This document shows, in pieces, positions 52,231 to 61,517 of a stretch of DNA of 64,000 nucleotides (position 1 is its first letter; each line of letters starts with the position of its first letter). The DNA lies in the NCBI RefSeq assembly GCF_004168285.1, contig NZ_SEWF01000015.1, positions 93,490-157,489 on the forward strand, given 5' to 3'. Both the position numbers and the translations under genes were made by a program. Under the pieces are notes generated by a model that had not been told where the DNA came from, did not search any database, and was given only the letters and a program-made list of their open reading frames with translations. The stretch is from Emticicia agri (GTDB lineage Bacteria > Bacteroidota > Bacteroidia > Cytophagales > Spirosomataceae).

Positions 52231-54579
52231 ATGCGCAGAAAATCTATTCACCTCACTGCCCTGTTATGGCTATGCTTTGGTATAGCCATCGCACAACCCA
52301 TTACCATTAAAAGTGCTAATATTATTGCCTCGAATGCCATTCCATCGCCTGTAAAAGAAACGACGGTAAAGATGCTGACAGAGGAGATTCAAAAACGCAC
52401 TTCCATTGTATTAAAGCCTATTACTACACAACCTAAAAGTAATGAATATACCATTGCGCTGGTGTTATCAAGCGATAAGGAATTGGTAGGTAAAGCTATC
52501 CCTGTCAGCACTGATAAAAACGAGCCTGAATTTAAGGCAGAGGGGTACAGAATTGTAACAGAACTGACAGATAAAGGGGGGATAGTATGGGTAATAGGGG
52601 CAAATGCCCGAGGGGTTTTGTTTGGCGCAGGTTGGCTCTTACGTAAAGCTACTTTGTTGCCTAAAATAATACAGTTAGAGTCTAAAACCAATGTGGCTAC
52701 CTCGCCTGAATATCCGATAAGAGGGCATCAATTAGGGTATCGGCATACGGCCAATTCTTATGATGCCTGGACAGTGGCACAATTCGACCAGTATATCAGA
52801 GAGTTAGCTATTTTTGGTTCTAATGCCGTAGAAGGAATCCCTTTTCATGAAGATGAAAATCCAAGCCCGCATTTTAAGATTCCGGCACGTGAAATGAATG
52901 TAAAACTGAGCGAAATATGTCAGGCGTATGACCAGGATTACTGGGTATGGACGCCAGTGACATTTGAGTTAACTGATACCAAAAAACGGACTGATGAACT
53001 GAACCTGCACGAAGACCTTTATAAAAGATGCCCTCGCCTTGACCATATTTTTGTGCCGGGCGGCGACCCGGGTGATAATCACCCAAGAGAGGTTTTACCT
53101 TTTTTGAAAGAGTTACACGACCGTCTGGTAAAATATCACCCGAAAGGTAAAATCTGGCTTTCGTTGCAAGGCTTTAGTGTAGAGCAGGTAGATTATTTTT
53201 ATCAATACCTCAGAGAGAACAAACCAACCTGGTTGCAAGGGGTAGTATCAGGCCCAAGTAGTCCGCCAATGGCCGAAACCCGTTACCGATTGCCTAAAAA
53301 TTATCAGCATAGAGAGTACCCTGACCTTACGCACAATGTCAGGTGTGAATTTCCGGTTCGCCAATGGGACCAGGCTTATGCCCTTACGTTAGGTAGAGAG
53401 GCTTGTAATCCACGTCCGTATGAGTTTGCGGCTATCCACCAGACTTATGCGGCTTTTACTGATGGTTTTGTGTCTTACTCAGATGGTTGCCATGATGATA
53501 TGAACAAAGTAGTATGGAGCATGCGGGCATGGGATACGCAAATGGATGTAAGAGAAATAATGGTTGATTACAGCAACTTTTTCTTCGGGAAAGATTTAGC
53601 CGATAATATGGCCGATGGTATAGCCGCCCTTGAAAATAACTGGAAAGGTCCTTTGGCACAAAACGGAGGCGTAGAAGCTACGTTTGCCTTCTGGAAGGGT
53701 ATGGAAACCAAAGCCACGCCGCAACTTAATGAAAACTGGCGTTGGCAGATTTTATTGTTAAGAGCGTATTACGACACTTATACTCGCCGGAGATTAATTT
53801 ACGAGCAGGACCTTGAAAAACAAGCCAATAGTATTTTAGCAAAAGCACCACAAACGGGAGCAGATAAGGCAATGATTTTGGCCTGGGAAGTCTTAGAAAA
53901 AGCTGAAAAAATGCCGATAGGCTATGAGTTAAGAAAGAAAATAGAGCAATTGTGCCAGACTTTATATAATTCTATCGGCTTGCAAACCAGTGTGCCTAAA
54001 CACAAAGCTAAAGGATATGAACGTGGTTGCTTGCTTGATTTTGTAGATTATCCATTGAATAACCGCTGGTGGCTGGAGGATGAATTTAAAAAACTGAAAC
54101 CGATAGTAGCTGATAGCAATGCCAAAGTAATGGCGAGACTGAAAGTGATTAGTACCTGGGAGAATCCGGGAGCAGGGAGTTTTTATGATGATGTTTCAAG
54201 CACCAGCAAAGGGCCAAGAGTAAAAACTATTGTTGATGATGCTACCGACATTGCCTGGTGGGATAATGGTTTCAGCCGTGCCAGATTATCGACACAGACT
54301 TTTCAGAATAATCCCGAGTTGGTTTATGACAATCTGCAGGCTGATGCCCGTTACATTATCAGAGTAGCTGGTATGGGTGAAGCACTTTTACGGGTCGATG
54401 GCAAGCGATTGAGCCCGATTGTATATAATCGTGAAAACGAAACTTTCAAAGAATGGATAGTGCCTTTGAATGTAAGTCAGGACGGACAGATTAAGGTTAC
54501 TTTTGATGAACCCGAAGAGTCGCATTTGAACTGGCGTAAACACTCGAAGGTTTCGGATGTATGGCTTTTGAAACAATAA
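52231..54579 (+). CDS. Secreted glycoside hydrolase-like protein with GH67/GH20-type N-terminal domain
   Basis: A 782-aa exported protein (MRRKSIHLTALLWLCFGIAIA-Q). Residues about 25-155 match the alpha/beta domain 2 found before the barrel in GH20, GH67 and GH84 enzymes (KMLTEEIQKRT, GYRIVTELTDKGGIVWVIGANARGVLFGAGWLLRK). A barrel follows from about 165 (YPIRGHQLGYRHTANSYDAWTVAQFDQYIRELAIFGSNAVEGIPFHEDEN) with acidic candidates in VPGGDPGDNHPRE. An alpha-helical region and a C-terminal beta domain complete it. The exact activity is unknown; it may be an uncharacterised family. It is cotranscribed with GH2 (3-nt gap) and the lyase (4-nt gap). Confidence 0.8.
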   Translation: MRRKSIHLTALLWLCFGIAIAQPITIKSANIIASNAIPSPVKETTVKMLTEEIQKRTSIVLKPITTQPKSNEYTIALVLSSDKELVGKAIPVSTDKNEPEFKAEGYRIVTELTDKGGIVWVIGANARGVLFGAGWLLRKATLLPKIIQLESKTNVATSPEYPIRGHQLGYRHTANSYDAWTVAQFDQYIRELAIFGSNAVEGIPFHEDENPSPHFKIPAREMNVKLSEICQAYDQDYWVWTPVTFELTDTKKRTDELNLHEDLYKRCPRLDHIFVPGGDPGDNHPREVLPFLKELHDRLVKYHPKGKIWLSLQGFSVEQVDYFYQYLRENKPTWLQGVVSGPSSPPMAETRYRLPKNYQHREYPDLTHNVRCEFPVRQWDQAYALTLGREACNPRPYEFAAIHQTYAAFTDGFVSYSDGCHDDMNKVVWSMRAWDTQMDVREIMVDYSNFFFGKDLADNMADGIAALENNWKGPLAQNGGVEATFAFWKGMETKATPQLNENWRWQILLLRAYYDTYTRRRLIYEQDLEKQANSILAKAPQTGADKAMILAWEVLEKAEKMPIGYELRKKIEQLCQTLYNSIGLQTSVPKHKAKGYERGCLLDFVDYPLNNRWWLEDEFKKLKPIVADSNAKVMARLKVISTWENPGAGSFYDDVSSTSKGPRVKTIVDDATDIAWWDNGFSRARLSTQTFQNNPELVYDNLQADARYIIRVAGMGEALLRVDGKRLSPIVYNRENETFKEWIVPLNVSQDGQIKVTFDEPEESHLNWRKHSKVSDVWLLKQ

Positions 54580-54583
54580 AGCC

Positions 54584-55486
54584 ATGAAAGAACTGTTTCC
54601 ATTGGCAGGCATTGTAACTGTGCTGAACACACCGTTTGACACAAAAGGAAATATTGACTTACAGTCGCTCAGGAGAAACGTGCAATATGCTTTGCAGGCA
54701 GGCGTAGCAGGTTTTTTAGTGCCTGCATTAGCCTCAGAGGTAGCAACTTTGAGTATTGCAGAGCGTTTGCAGATGGTGGAAATAGTAACTGAGGAAGTAG
54801 CAGGAAAAGTACCGGTCTTTGCCGGAGCAGGAGAGCCCGATATAGAAAAGCGTAAGCAGATAGTAAAGGAATATCTGGCAATGGGTTGTAGGCATATTCT
54901 GTTCAATATACCTTTTGAGGATGAGATACAATTCAAAAGTCAGTTTTATGAATTAGCTAGTCTGGGGGTAGAAACCATCATGCTACAGGATTGGAGCGCC
55001 AATGGATATGGCTTGCCCGATGATTTGATTGTAGAATTATTTCAAGAAGTAGAAGCGTTTCGCTGCCTGAAAGTAGAGACTGTTCCGGCAGGCGTAAAAT
55101 ATAGCCGATTATTGGCATTGACGGACGGCAAATTGCATTTGAGTGGAGGCTGGGCGGTTACCCAGATGATAGAGGGGCTGAAAAGAGGTGTACACGCTTT
55201 TATGCCTACGGGTATGCACAAAACCTATTGTACTATTTATCGGTATTTCAAAGCAGGAGAATTTGTAAAAGCCGAGCAGTTATTTCATCAGCTTTTGCCT
55301 GTATTGGCTTTTTCTAATCAGCATTTAGCTATTTCCATTCATTTTTTTAAACGTTTACTGCATCGTCAGGGGATTTATGAAACTCCGGGCGTGAGGGCTT
55401 CTTTATTGCCTTTTGATTCGATTCATGAAGCAATAGCTGATAAACTGATAGAGCGGGTAGTGGTTTTGGAAGAGGAATTGGTTTGA
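54584..55486 (+). CDS. Divergent dihydrodipicolinate synthase-family protein
   Basis: A 300-aa cytoplasmic TIM barrel of the DapA/NanA family. The Schiff-base lysine is retained as K163 (RCLKVETVPAG). The substrate-binding GTTGE loop is replaced by ALASEVATL (48-56), and the catalytic tyrosine position is QDWSANG (135-141), so it lacks the usual proton-relay Tyr. It shares only moderate similarity with the lyase at 16222. It is last in the GH2 operon and presumably acts on the released sugar or sugar acid after uptake, but the reaction must differ in detail from DapA or sialate lyase. Confidence 0.85.
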   Translation: MKELFPLAGIVTVLNTPFDTKGNIDLQSLRRNVQYALQAGVAGFLVPALASEVATLSIAERLQMVEIVTEEVAGKVPVFAGAGEPDIEKRKQIVKEYLAMGCRHILFNIPFEDEIQFKSQFYELASLGVETIMLQDWSANGYGLPDDLIVELFQEVEAFRCLKVETVPAGVKYSRLLALTDGKLHLSGGWAVTQMIEGLKRGVHAFMPTGMHKTYCTIYRYFKAGEFVKAEQLFHQLLPVLAFSNQHLAISIHFFKRLLHRQGIYETPGVRASLLPFDSIHEAIADKLIERVVVLEEELV

Positions 55487-55501
55487 ATTTATAGGCGATA
55501 A

Positions 55502-55516
55502 AATTGTGGCACAATT
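55502..55516. terminator. Small hairpin between convergent genes
   Basis: aattgt-ggc-acaatt, extended weakly by ATAA/TTAT on each side, lies between the stops of the convergent lyase and regulator genes. It might be a weak bidirectional terminator. Confidence 0.3.
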
Positions 55517-55549
55517 ATTATAATTCTTTCTATTTTTAACAACATAGCC

Positions 55550-56713
55550 TTACTTCCCTGCCAGATATCTGTTCCGGTACTCAATAGGCGTGCAACCTTT
55601 AACTTGTCTGAACTGCCGGGCGATATTCTTGCTATCAGTCAGTCCCATATCCAAGGCAATTTCAAAGACAGTCATATCGGTTTCACGTAGCTTTTGAGTA
55701 AGTTTTTCGATACGCAGATTGAAAATATACTTGTAGATAGGCAAACCTGTAATGTACTGGAAGCGTTTTTCCAGTGCACGTCTTGAAAGCGGTACCTGTT
55801 TCACCACATCATCTACTTGCAGATTTTTATCAATATTCTGGTGAATGTATTTGAGCGAAGCGGCAATATAATCGTCGTTGGTAGCATAAATATCGGTAGA
55901 ATGACGGGTAACTACCTGTGTGGGTTTCACTACAATGTCGTAATAATCAGCAGTGCCATGTTTAATCATGTGTTCGAGTAATCGGGCGGCATCATAGCCT
56001 CCTTTTTCAGCATCTTGCCCGATACTTGATAGTGGAGGGTCAGAAAACTCGCAAATCATTTCATCATTATCAACCCCCAATACCGCCACTTCTTCAGGAA
56101 TACGGATTTGCGAATGTCGGCAGGCTTCTGTGATGTGTTGCCCCTGATTATCGTCGCAAGCCATCAGCGCAATAGGTTTTGGCAATGATTTAAGCCATTG
56201 GCTTAAGGAACTGGGCTTGTAGTACCATATTTCTGTCGAGCGAGCCATTACGTGCTCAAAATAATGCACTTTATACCCTGCCTTGCTGATACGTTCTTCA
56301 AAACCCTCGGCACGCTCTCTCGACCATACAATGTCTTTAAACCCATAAAAAGCAAAGTTTTTGAAGCCTTTGCGCAGAAAATATTCTGCGCCCATTTCGC
56401 CTGCTTCCTTGTGTGCTCCCGTAATATTCGGAATATCCCTGAATCGTTCTTTAAAATCCTGCGCAATTACCGGAATACCCGCCTCCACAAATTTCTCTAC
56501 AGCCGGGTCATTATACAACTGCCCGATAATCCCATCGGCTCCCCATTCCAAAGCCCATTCTAAAATACCTTCCATCCCAATTGTTTCACGTTGAAACAGC
56601 GGCATCCGGCAGAAAATCCAGGGGCCATGTTCTTTTGAATATTTAGCAATGCCTTTCAAAAGAGCCTTGCTATATTCCTCAGCAAAGTCAATCAAAAGAA
56701 TAATTTTATACAT
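55550..56713 (-). CDS. XylR-like regulator: periplasmic-binding-protein domain + AraC HTH
   Basis: A 387-aa cytoplasmic regulator. Residues about 1-270 form a LacI/PBP-like sugar-binding domain (IILLIDFAEEYSKALLKGIAKYSKEHGPW...EEVAVLGVDNDEMICEFSDPPLSSIGQDAEKGG). Residues about 285-385 are an AraC-type double HTH (VDDVVKQVPLSRRALEKRFQYITGLPIYKYI and NIARQFRQVKGCTPIEYRNRYL). This matches E. coli XylR architecture, a sugar-dependent activator. It is convergent with the GH2 operon and upstream of MFS and ROK genes on the same strand, so it probably regulates both sets. Confidence 0.92.
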   Translation of the reverse strand: MYKIILLIDFAEEYSKALLKGIAKYSKEHGPWIFCRMPLFQRETIGMEGILEWALEWGADGIIGQLYNDPAVEKFVEAGIPVIAQDFKERFRDIPNITGAHKEAGEMGAEYFLRKGFKNFAFYGFKDIVWSRERAEGFEERISKAGYKVHYFEHVMARSTEIWYYKPSSLSQWLKSLPKPIALMACDDNQGQHITEACRHSQIRIPEEVAVLGVDNDEMICEFSDPPLSSIGQDAEKGGYDAARLLEHMIKHGTADYYDIVVKPTQVVTRHSTDIYATNDDYIAASLKYIHQNIDKNLQVDDVVKQVPLSRRALEKRFQYITGLPIYKYIFNLRIEKLTQKLRETDMTVFEIALDMGLTDSKNIARQFRQVKGCTPIEYRNRYLAGK

Positions 56714-56785
56714 ATTTCCTAATTAGACTTATCTTCAAATTGCTATTCGCTAATTCACCATTCACAATTCACGATTTTTTTTCTG

Positions 56786-58039
56786 CTACTTCAACAAATC
56801 TTTCCAACTATTCAGCGTAGCATTATTTACCAGCGGTTTTGCCCAGATACCTATGCTCAGAATGTAGCCTAAGGTAAGCAACAAAAACAGCATGGCATAA
56901 CGCAGTTCAAACAATTCGCCTAAACCACCGATAATTAAAGGTACTACAGCACCTCCGGCAATACCTGTACACAAAATACCTGAGAAAGTACCATGATGAT
57001 AAGGCACAGAATTAAGTGCCAATGAAACCACAATTGACCACATAACCGAAGCAAAAAATCCGGCAGCAGGGAAAGCATAGATAGCTACATCAAGCGGTCC
57101 GAATAAGCCGGATAGTAGTGAGACAATTGCCCCAACGGTAAATAGTATTAATACCCTCCGGCTATCGAAAAACTTCAATAGTATCAGTCCTAAAAAACAG
57201 CCGATAGTCAGTAAGCCCCAGAAATAAGAAATAACATCAGCCCCTAAAGTAGTAGGGTCAACGTTATGATAAATCTGCAAGAACTTTGATATCCAGTTGG
57301 CAAGCCCTTGTTCGGTGCCTACATAGCAGAAAATGCCCAGAAAAAACAACCATACATATTTATTGGCTAATAATTCTTTAAATGCCTTACCTGTATCTAT
57401 TCTTTCATCGTCTTTCAGTACAACCTCCGGAAAACGCACAAACCAGATAATGGCAACCATCAGCAGAGCAATTACGGCAAATATCCAGTAAACCGATACC
57501 CATTTTAAGGCCGCAGGCACTAAATCATTAAGGGTCGAAACAACGAAATTCGGATTTGGATTGGTATGCACATTCAGCACCAGATAACTATACAATTTAG
57601 GACTCAGAAAAGAAGCACCACCAAAAAACAATTGTCCCATCACCGAATTAAAAGCGAAGTTTTCTTCCCCCCCTGCTACTCGCAGCAATGGGTTAATCAC
57701 CACCTGTAACATAGCCATGCCCAAGCCAATAATAAACAGCGAAATAAGAGCCACCGAAAAAGTAGGTACCACAGCAAATAACAAAGCACCTGCAAAGGCC
57801 AGCATAAATGCCCACAGCAATACTCGTTTCTCACGGTATTTTTCAACCATTACCCCCGATGGAATAGAGGCAAAGGCATAAGATACAAAAAAAGCAAAGG
57901 GTAAGAAACCCGCCCAACCCAGACTTAAATCGAAACTATTGGATATATCAGGTATAATCGGCCCAAGAATATTACTCAGAAAAGAAATAACAAAGAAGAT
58001 AAACAGAATAAGAATAACAATAAAAGTATTACTTTTCAT
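56786..58039 (-). CDS. MFS sugar transporter (FucP/NagP-like)
   Basis: A 417-aa 12-helix major facilitator. The opening SFLSNILGPIIPDISNSFDLSLGWAGFLPFAFFVSYAFASIPSGVMVEKYREKRVLL and FIIGLGMAMLQVVINPLLRVAGGEENFAFNS are typical of the FucP family of proton:sugar symporters, including NagP for N-acetylglucosamine. The substrate is not determined. It lies between the regulator (72 nt) and the ROK kinase (119 nt), suggesting an operon for uptake and phosphorylation of a monosaccharide released by the GH2/GH67-like enzymes. Confidence 0.92.
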   Translation of the reverse strand: MKSNTFIVILILFIFFVISFLSNILGPIIPDISNSFDLSLGWAGFLPFAFFVSYAFASIPSGVMVEKYREKRVLLWAFMLAFAGALLFAVVPTFSVALISLFIIGLGMAMLQVVINPLLRVAGGEENFAFNSVMGQLFFGGASFLSPKLYSYLVLNVHTNPNPNFVVSTLNDLVPAALKWVSVYWIFAVIALLMVAIIWFVRFPEVVLKDDERIDTGKAFKELLANKYVWLFFLGIFCYVGTEQGLANWISKFLQIYHNVDPTTLGADVISYFWGLLTIGCFLGLILLKFFDSRRVLILFTVGAIVSLLSGLFGPLDVAIYAFPAAGFFASVMWSIVVSLALNSVPYHHGTFSGILCTGIAGGAVVPLIIGGLGELFELRYAMLFLLLTLGYILSIGIWAKPLVNNATLNSWKDLLK

Positions 58040-58158
58040 AGAGAGCCTTGGTTTGTTGGGTTGAGTGTTTTAAAGGTAAGGTATTTGCAGATAAAATCAA
58101 AAATCAGATAAGGGATAACCTCAGACAGATGATGTATAATATGGCTACAATAGCTTTT

Positions 58159-59016
58159 TTAATCTTTCAATACATAATTTTTCAATTCTTGCGGAATCAG
58201 GGCGGCAGCGCCTAACAGCGCAATGTTTTCGTCTGTTGACTGAAATATTTTAAGCCGTTTTAGAGATTGAGGAAACGAAAAGTCGTTTAGCTCCTGATAC
58301 ATGCCTGTTTCAAAAAATGGATAGGCTTTGGCTAACGAACCGCCCAGCACAATGGCTTCGGGGTCATAAATATACATGATGGCTTTTAATGCCGCCCCGA
58401 GGTGAATGCCGAATTTCTCCCAGAGCGCAATGGCGTGTTTATCTCCGGCCACTGCGGCCTGATTGGCTGCTAAAGCGGTAGTACCGTGAATAGCCTCAAA
58501 AAAATTGTTACTGGCATAATACTCGAAATTTTTGTCGAGATAAGGCAGTAAACCAATTTCTCCGGCACCGCAGTTATTGCCTGTATAAAGTTCGTCATTG
58601 ATAATAATTCCTGAACCCAGGCCTGTACCCGTTGTTACGCCCACCACAGAATGAAAGCCTTTAGCTACTCCGAAACGACATTCTCCCAAAGCAAAACAGT
58701 TGACATCGTTATTAACAAACACAGGCACATTGAATTCTTCCTGAAGAATGGCTTTTAATTCTACTTTTTTCCACGATGGAATATTCGCCACGTCATACAC
58801 GATACCCTTCTGAGTATCTACTACTGATGGTACGCCAATGCCGATGCTACTTGCTGAATAAGCCATTAAAGGCCTGATTAAACCAATTAATTGTTGTAGT
58901 GTAGATGATAGAGAATCTTTTTGTTTCAGCAAAATAGTTTCCTGCTTGATAACAGTGCCGTTTAGTTCGACACCCGCTTTAATTTTAGTTCCTCCCAAGT
59001 CAACCCCTATATTCAT
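58159..59016 (-). CDS. ROK-family sugar kinase without the zinc motif
   Basis: A 285-aa ROK protein. The ATP-binding start GVDLGGTKIKAGV, the catalytic aspartate in VFVNNDVNC, and the second phosphate loop GVTTGTGLGSGIIINDELY are intact. After GAGEIG the family usually has CxCGxxGCxE, which binds structural zinc; here the sequence continues LLPYLDKNFEYYASNNFFEAI with no such cysteines. It could still phosphorylate glucose, N-acetylglucosamine or glucosamine. It is the first gene of the minus-strand ROK-MFS-regulator group. Confidence 0.88.
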   Translation of the reverse strand: MNIGVDLGGTKIKAGVELNGTVIKQETILLKQKDSLSSTLQQLIGLIRPLMAYSASSIGIGVPSVVDTQKGIVYDVANIPSWKKVELKAILQEEFNVPVFVNNDVNCFALGECRFGVAKGFHSVVGVTTGTGLGSGIIINDELYTGNNCGAGEIGLLPYLDKNFEYYASNNFFEAIHGTTALAANQAAVAGDKHAIALWEKFGIHLGAALKAIMYIYDPEAIVLGGSLAKAYPFFETGMYQELNDFSFPQSLKRLKIFQSTDENIALLGAAALIPQELKNYVLKD

Positions 59017-59157
59017 AAGTATTTAGATTTGTTTGCCCATTGGTTTACGGGCTTTATATTTTATATAAAGTCTTTTTCCAATAGTTTATAGTTTTTGTAT
59101 GGCGTAATTGATTACATTCTACTCACATGTACAATACTGCCTATCAACAAAAAGATA

Positions 59158-59216
59158 CCATCGTTTGCGGAGGGAATTTTAAATTTTTGTTTGCTGATTT
59201 TTTAAATTTCGATGGT
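59158..59216. promoter_or_regulatory. Dyad and AT-rich repeats in the ROK / PQQ-dehydrogenase intergenic region
   Basis: accatcg (59158-59164) and cgatggt (59210-59216) flank two copies of a TTTTAAATTT-like sequence. The 321-nt gap 59017-59337 holds divergent promoters and no gene. The dyad may be an operator or a hairpin. Confidence 0.3.
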
Positions 59217-59257
59217 CAGATTAAGCAATTGGTTTACCAAATTGAACTAAATTTTAC

Positions 59258-59265
59258 TACTTTTG
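59258..59265 (+). promoter_or_regulatory. Candidate -7 element of the PQQ-dehydrogenase gene
   Basis: TACTTTTG fits TAnnTTTG exactly and lies 72 nt before the start codon at 59338. A TTG is found at 59242 with only a 13-nt spacer, so the -33 element is uncertain. Confidence 0.4.
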
Positions 59266-59337
59266 AGAACGCTATTCAACTATAAAACAAGCGCAGAGTT
59301 CAGGTAGCTCTTAGAGCCGTTTTGTATTTTGCATGAT

Positions 59338-61491
59338 ATGTCTATTACCCTGATTAAAACAATGAAACCTGACCAACAACTTCCTTTTTCTTTCAAACTT
59401 CTCACAGCCGTTGTAGGCATTACCTGTATTACCCTGAGTGCGACAAATACTAATGTACCGGATACTGACTGGACAGAATATAACGGAGGGGCTGATAAAA
59501 ACCATTTTTCGCCGCTTACGCAAATCAATACAGCAAATGTAGCAGGGCTGAAACCTGTGTGGCAATATGCCTCCGGTGGTGCAGATACGGTAAAGAATAC
59601 CACGCAGATGCAGTGTAACCCTATTATCATTAATGGCGTACTGTATGGGGTTTCGGCAGGGTCTCAGGCTTTTGCATTAGAGGCCGCCACGGGTAAGGAA
59701 ATCTGGAAAACCCGATTGAATGATGATACCTTTAATATGACCAGCAGGGGCGTAACCTACTGGACAGACGGCAAAGAAGCTCGTATTTTCTTTGCTTACG
59801 GGGCTTTGATGTATGCCCTGAATGCTAAAGATGGTCAACCAATTACCAGTTTTGGCACAAATGGAAAAATAAACCTTAAAGACGGCATCACTCGCCCGGG
59901 TGCTGATGAATATGTGGTGGGCAATACCCCTGCCACAGTCTATAAAAACGTGCTGATAGTAGGCACAAGAGTATCTGAAAGCGCCTCGGCTTTATTGGGG
60001 GATATTCGAGCCTATGATGTAAAAACAGGGAAGAAAATCTGGACTTTTCATACCATTCCACGTCCGGGTGAATATGGATACAATACCTGGGAAAAACAGA
60101 ATTACCAGAATACAGGTGGAGCTAATAGCTGGATGGGCATGGCTATTGACCGACAAAGAGGGATTGTTTATGTACCAACAGGCTCGGCCGCTTTTGATTT
60201 TTATGGCGGAAACCGCAAAGGTGATAACCTTTTTGCCAATTGCCTGCTTGCGCTCGATGCTGCCACAGGTAAACGGCTCTGGCATTTTCAGACCGTACAT
60301 CACGACATCTGGGACAGAGATATTCCGGCACCGCCGAATTTGTTTACCATCACCCAGAACGGAAAGAAAACAGATGTGGTATCGTTGGTGAGTAAACAGG
60401 GCTTTACTTTTGTGTTTAACCGGGTAACAGGTAAACCTGTTTTTCCGATTGAAGAACGTCCGTTTCCGGCATCAGAAATTCCGGGAGAAAAAGCGGCACC
60501 GACACAACCCATTCCGGTATTGCCGGAGCCATTTACCCGACAAAGTTTTACTGTAAATGACGTGAACCCGTTGGCTTCTAATAAAGAAGAAATCAGAGAG
60601 ATACTGAAAAAATCAAATACCGGAAGACCTTTTATTCCTTTAGGTCGTGAACGTACACTCTTTTTTCCGGGTAGCGATGGTGGGGCACAATGGGGTGGGG
60701 CAGCCGTTGACGAAAACAGTATCATGTATGTGCCTGCTAAAGAGAATCCTGTATTTAGTTCATTGATAGATGCCCCTGATTATGCGGCCGGTAAGGCGTC
60801 TGTAACAGGAAAACAATTGTATCAGACCTATTGTGCCTCTTGTCATGGTGCTGACCGTGAGGGGAATCATGATGGTACCATACCGGGTTTACTGAATATA
60901 ACCACTAAGTATAACCAAGCGGCTATTTTGCAGATAATGGCGAAAGGCAGAGGTATGATGCCCGCACTTACGCATATAAAAGCCGCAGATAAACAAGCCA
61001 TTATTGATTTTTTAGCAGGCAAAAATACCTCAACGCAAGCTAATACAGCATCGAAACTGTCAAAAGTGCCTTATACCCACACAGGCTATAACCGCTGGTA
61101 CGATACCGATGGGTATCCTGTCAGTACACCTCCCTGGGGAACACTCACAGCCATTGATATGAATACAGGCAAACGCCAGTGGCAGGTACCCTTGGGCGAG
61201 TATCCCGAACTAACCGCCAGAGGTATTGCACCCACCGGAACCGATAATTATGGCAGTGCAGCCGTTACTGCCGGAGGACTGTTGTTTATTGCAGCTGCTA
61301 AAGATGAGCAGTTCCGAGCATTTGATCGTAAAACCGGAAAAATATTGTGGCAGTTTAAACTACCTGCCGCCGGATATGCCTCACCAAGCGTGTATGCTGT
61401 GAATGGAAAACAATATGTAGTCATTGCCTGTGGCGGGGGGAAACTTAAAAGCAAATCGAGCGATAAATACATAGCCTTTGCCTTACCTTAA
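59338..61491 (+). CDS. PQQ-dependent dehydrogenase with embedded cytochrome c domain
   Basis: A 717-aa exported quinoprotein (start ATG 59338; ATG 59362 also gives a good signal peptide, LLTAVVGITCITLSA). The eight-bladed propeller begins DWTEYNGGADKNHFSPLTQI and has repeated AL(D/E)AATGKxxW docking motifs. PQQ-site stretches include GVTYWTDGKEARIFFAYG and HHDIWDRDIPAPPNL. A cytochrome c module with CASCH (from residue 499) and distal GRGMMPAL is inserted before the last blades. It oxidises a sugar or alcohol in the periplasm and passes electrons to the respiratory chain. Pairs with the propeller gene 26 nt downstream. Confidence 0.92.
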   Translation: MSITLIKTMKPDQQLPFSFKLLTAVVGITCITLSATNTNVPDTDWTEYNGGADKNHFSPLTQINTANVAGLKPVWQYASGGADTVKNTTQMQCNPIIINGVLYGVSAGSQAFALEAATGKEIWKTRLNDDTFNMTSRGVTYWTDGKEARIFFAYGALMYALNAKDGQPITSFGTNGKINLKDGITRPGADEYVVGNTPATVYKNVLIVGTRVSESASALLGDIRAYDVKTGKKIWTFHTIPRPGEYGYNTWEKQNYQNTGGANSWMGMAIDRQRGIVYVPTGSAAFDFYGGNRKGDNLFANCLLALDAATGKRLWHFQTVHHDIWDRDIPAPPNLFTITQNGKKTDVVSLVSKQGFTFVFNRVTGKPVFPIEERPFPASEIPGEKAAPTQPIPVLPEPFTRQSFTVNDVNPLASNKEEIREILKKSNTGRPFIPLGRERTLFFPGSDGGAQWGGAAVDENSIMYVPAKENPVFSSLIDAPDYAAGKASVTGKQLYQTYCASCHGADREGNHDGTIPGLLNITTKYNQAAILQIMAKGRGMMPALTHIKAADKQAIIDFLAGKNTSTQANTASKLSKVPYTHTGYNRWYDTDGYPVSTPPWGTLTAIDMNTGKRQWQVPLGEYPELTARGIAPTGTDNYGSAAVTAGGLLFIAAAKDEQFRAFDRKTGKILWQFKLPAAGYASPSVYAVNGKQYVVIACGGGKLKSKSSDKYIAFALP

Positions 61492-61517
61492 ATCTCAACC
61501 TTTGATAAACATAAATT

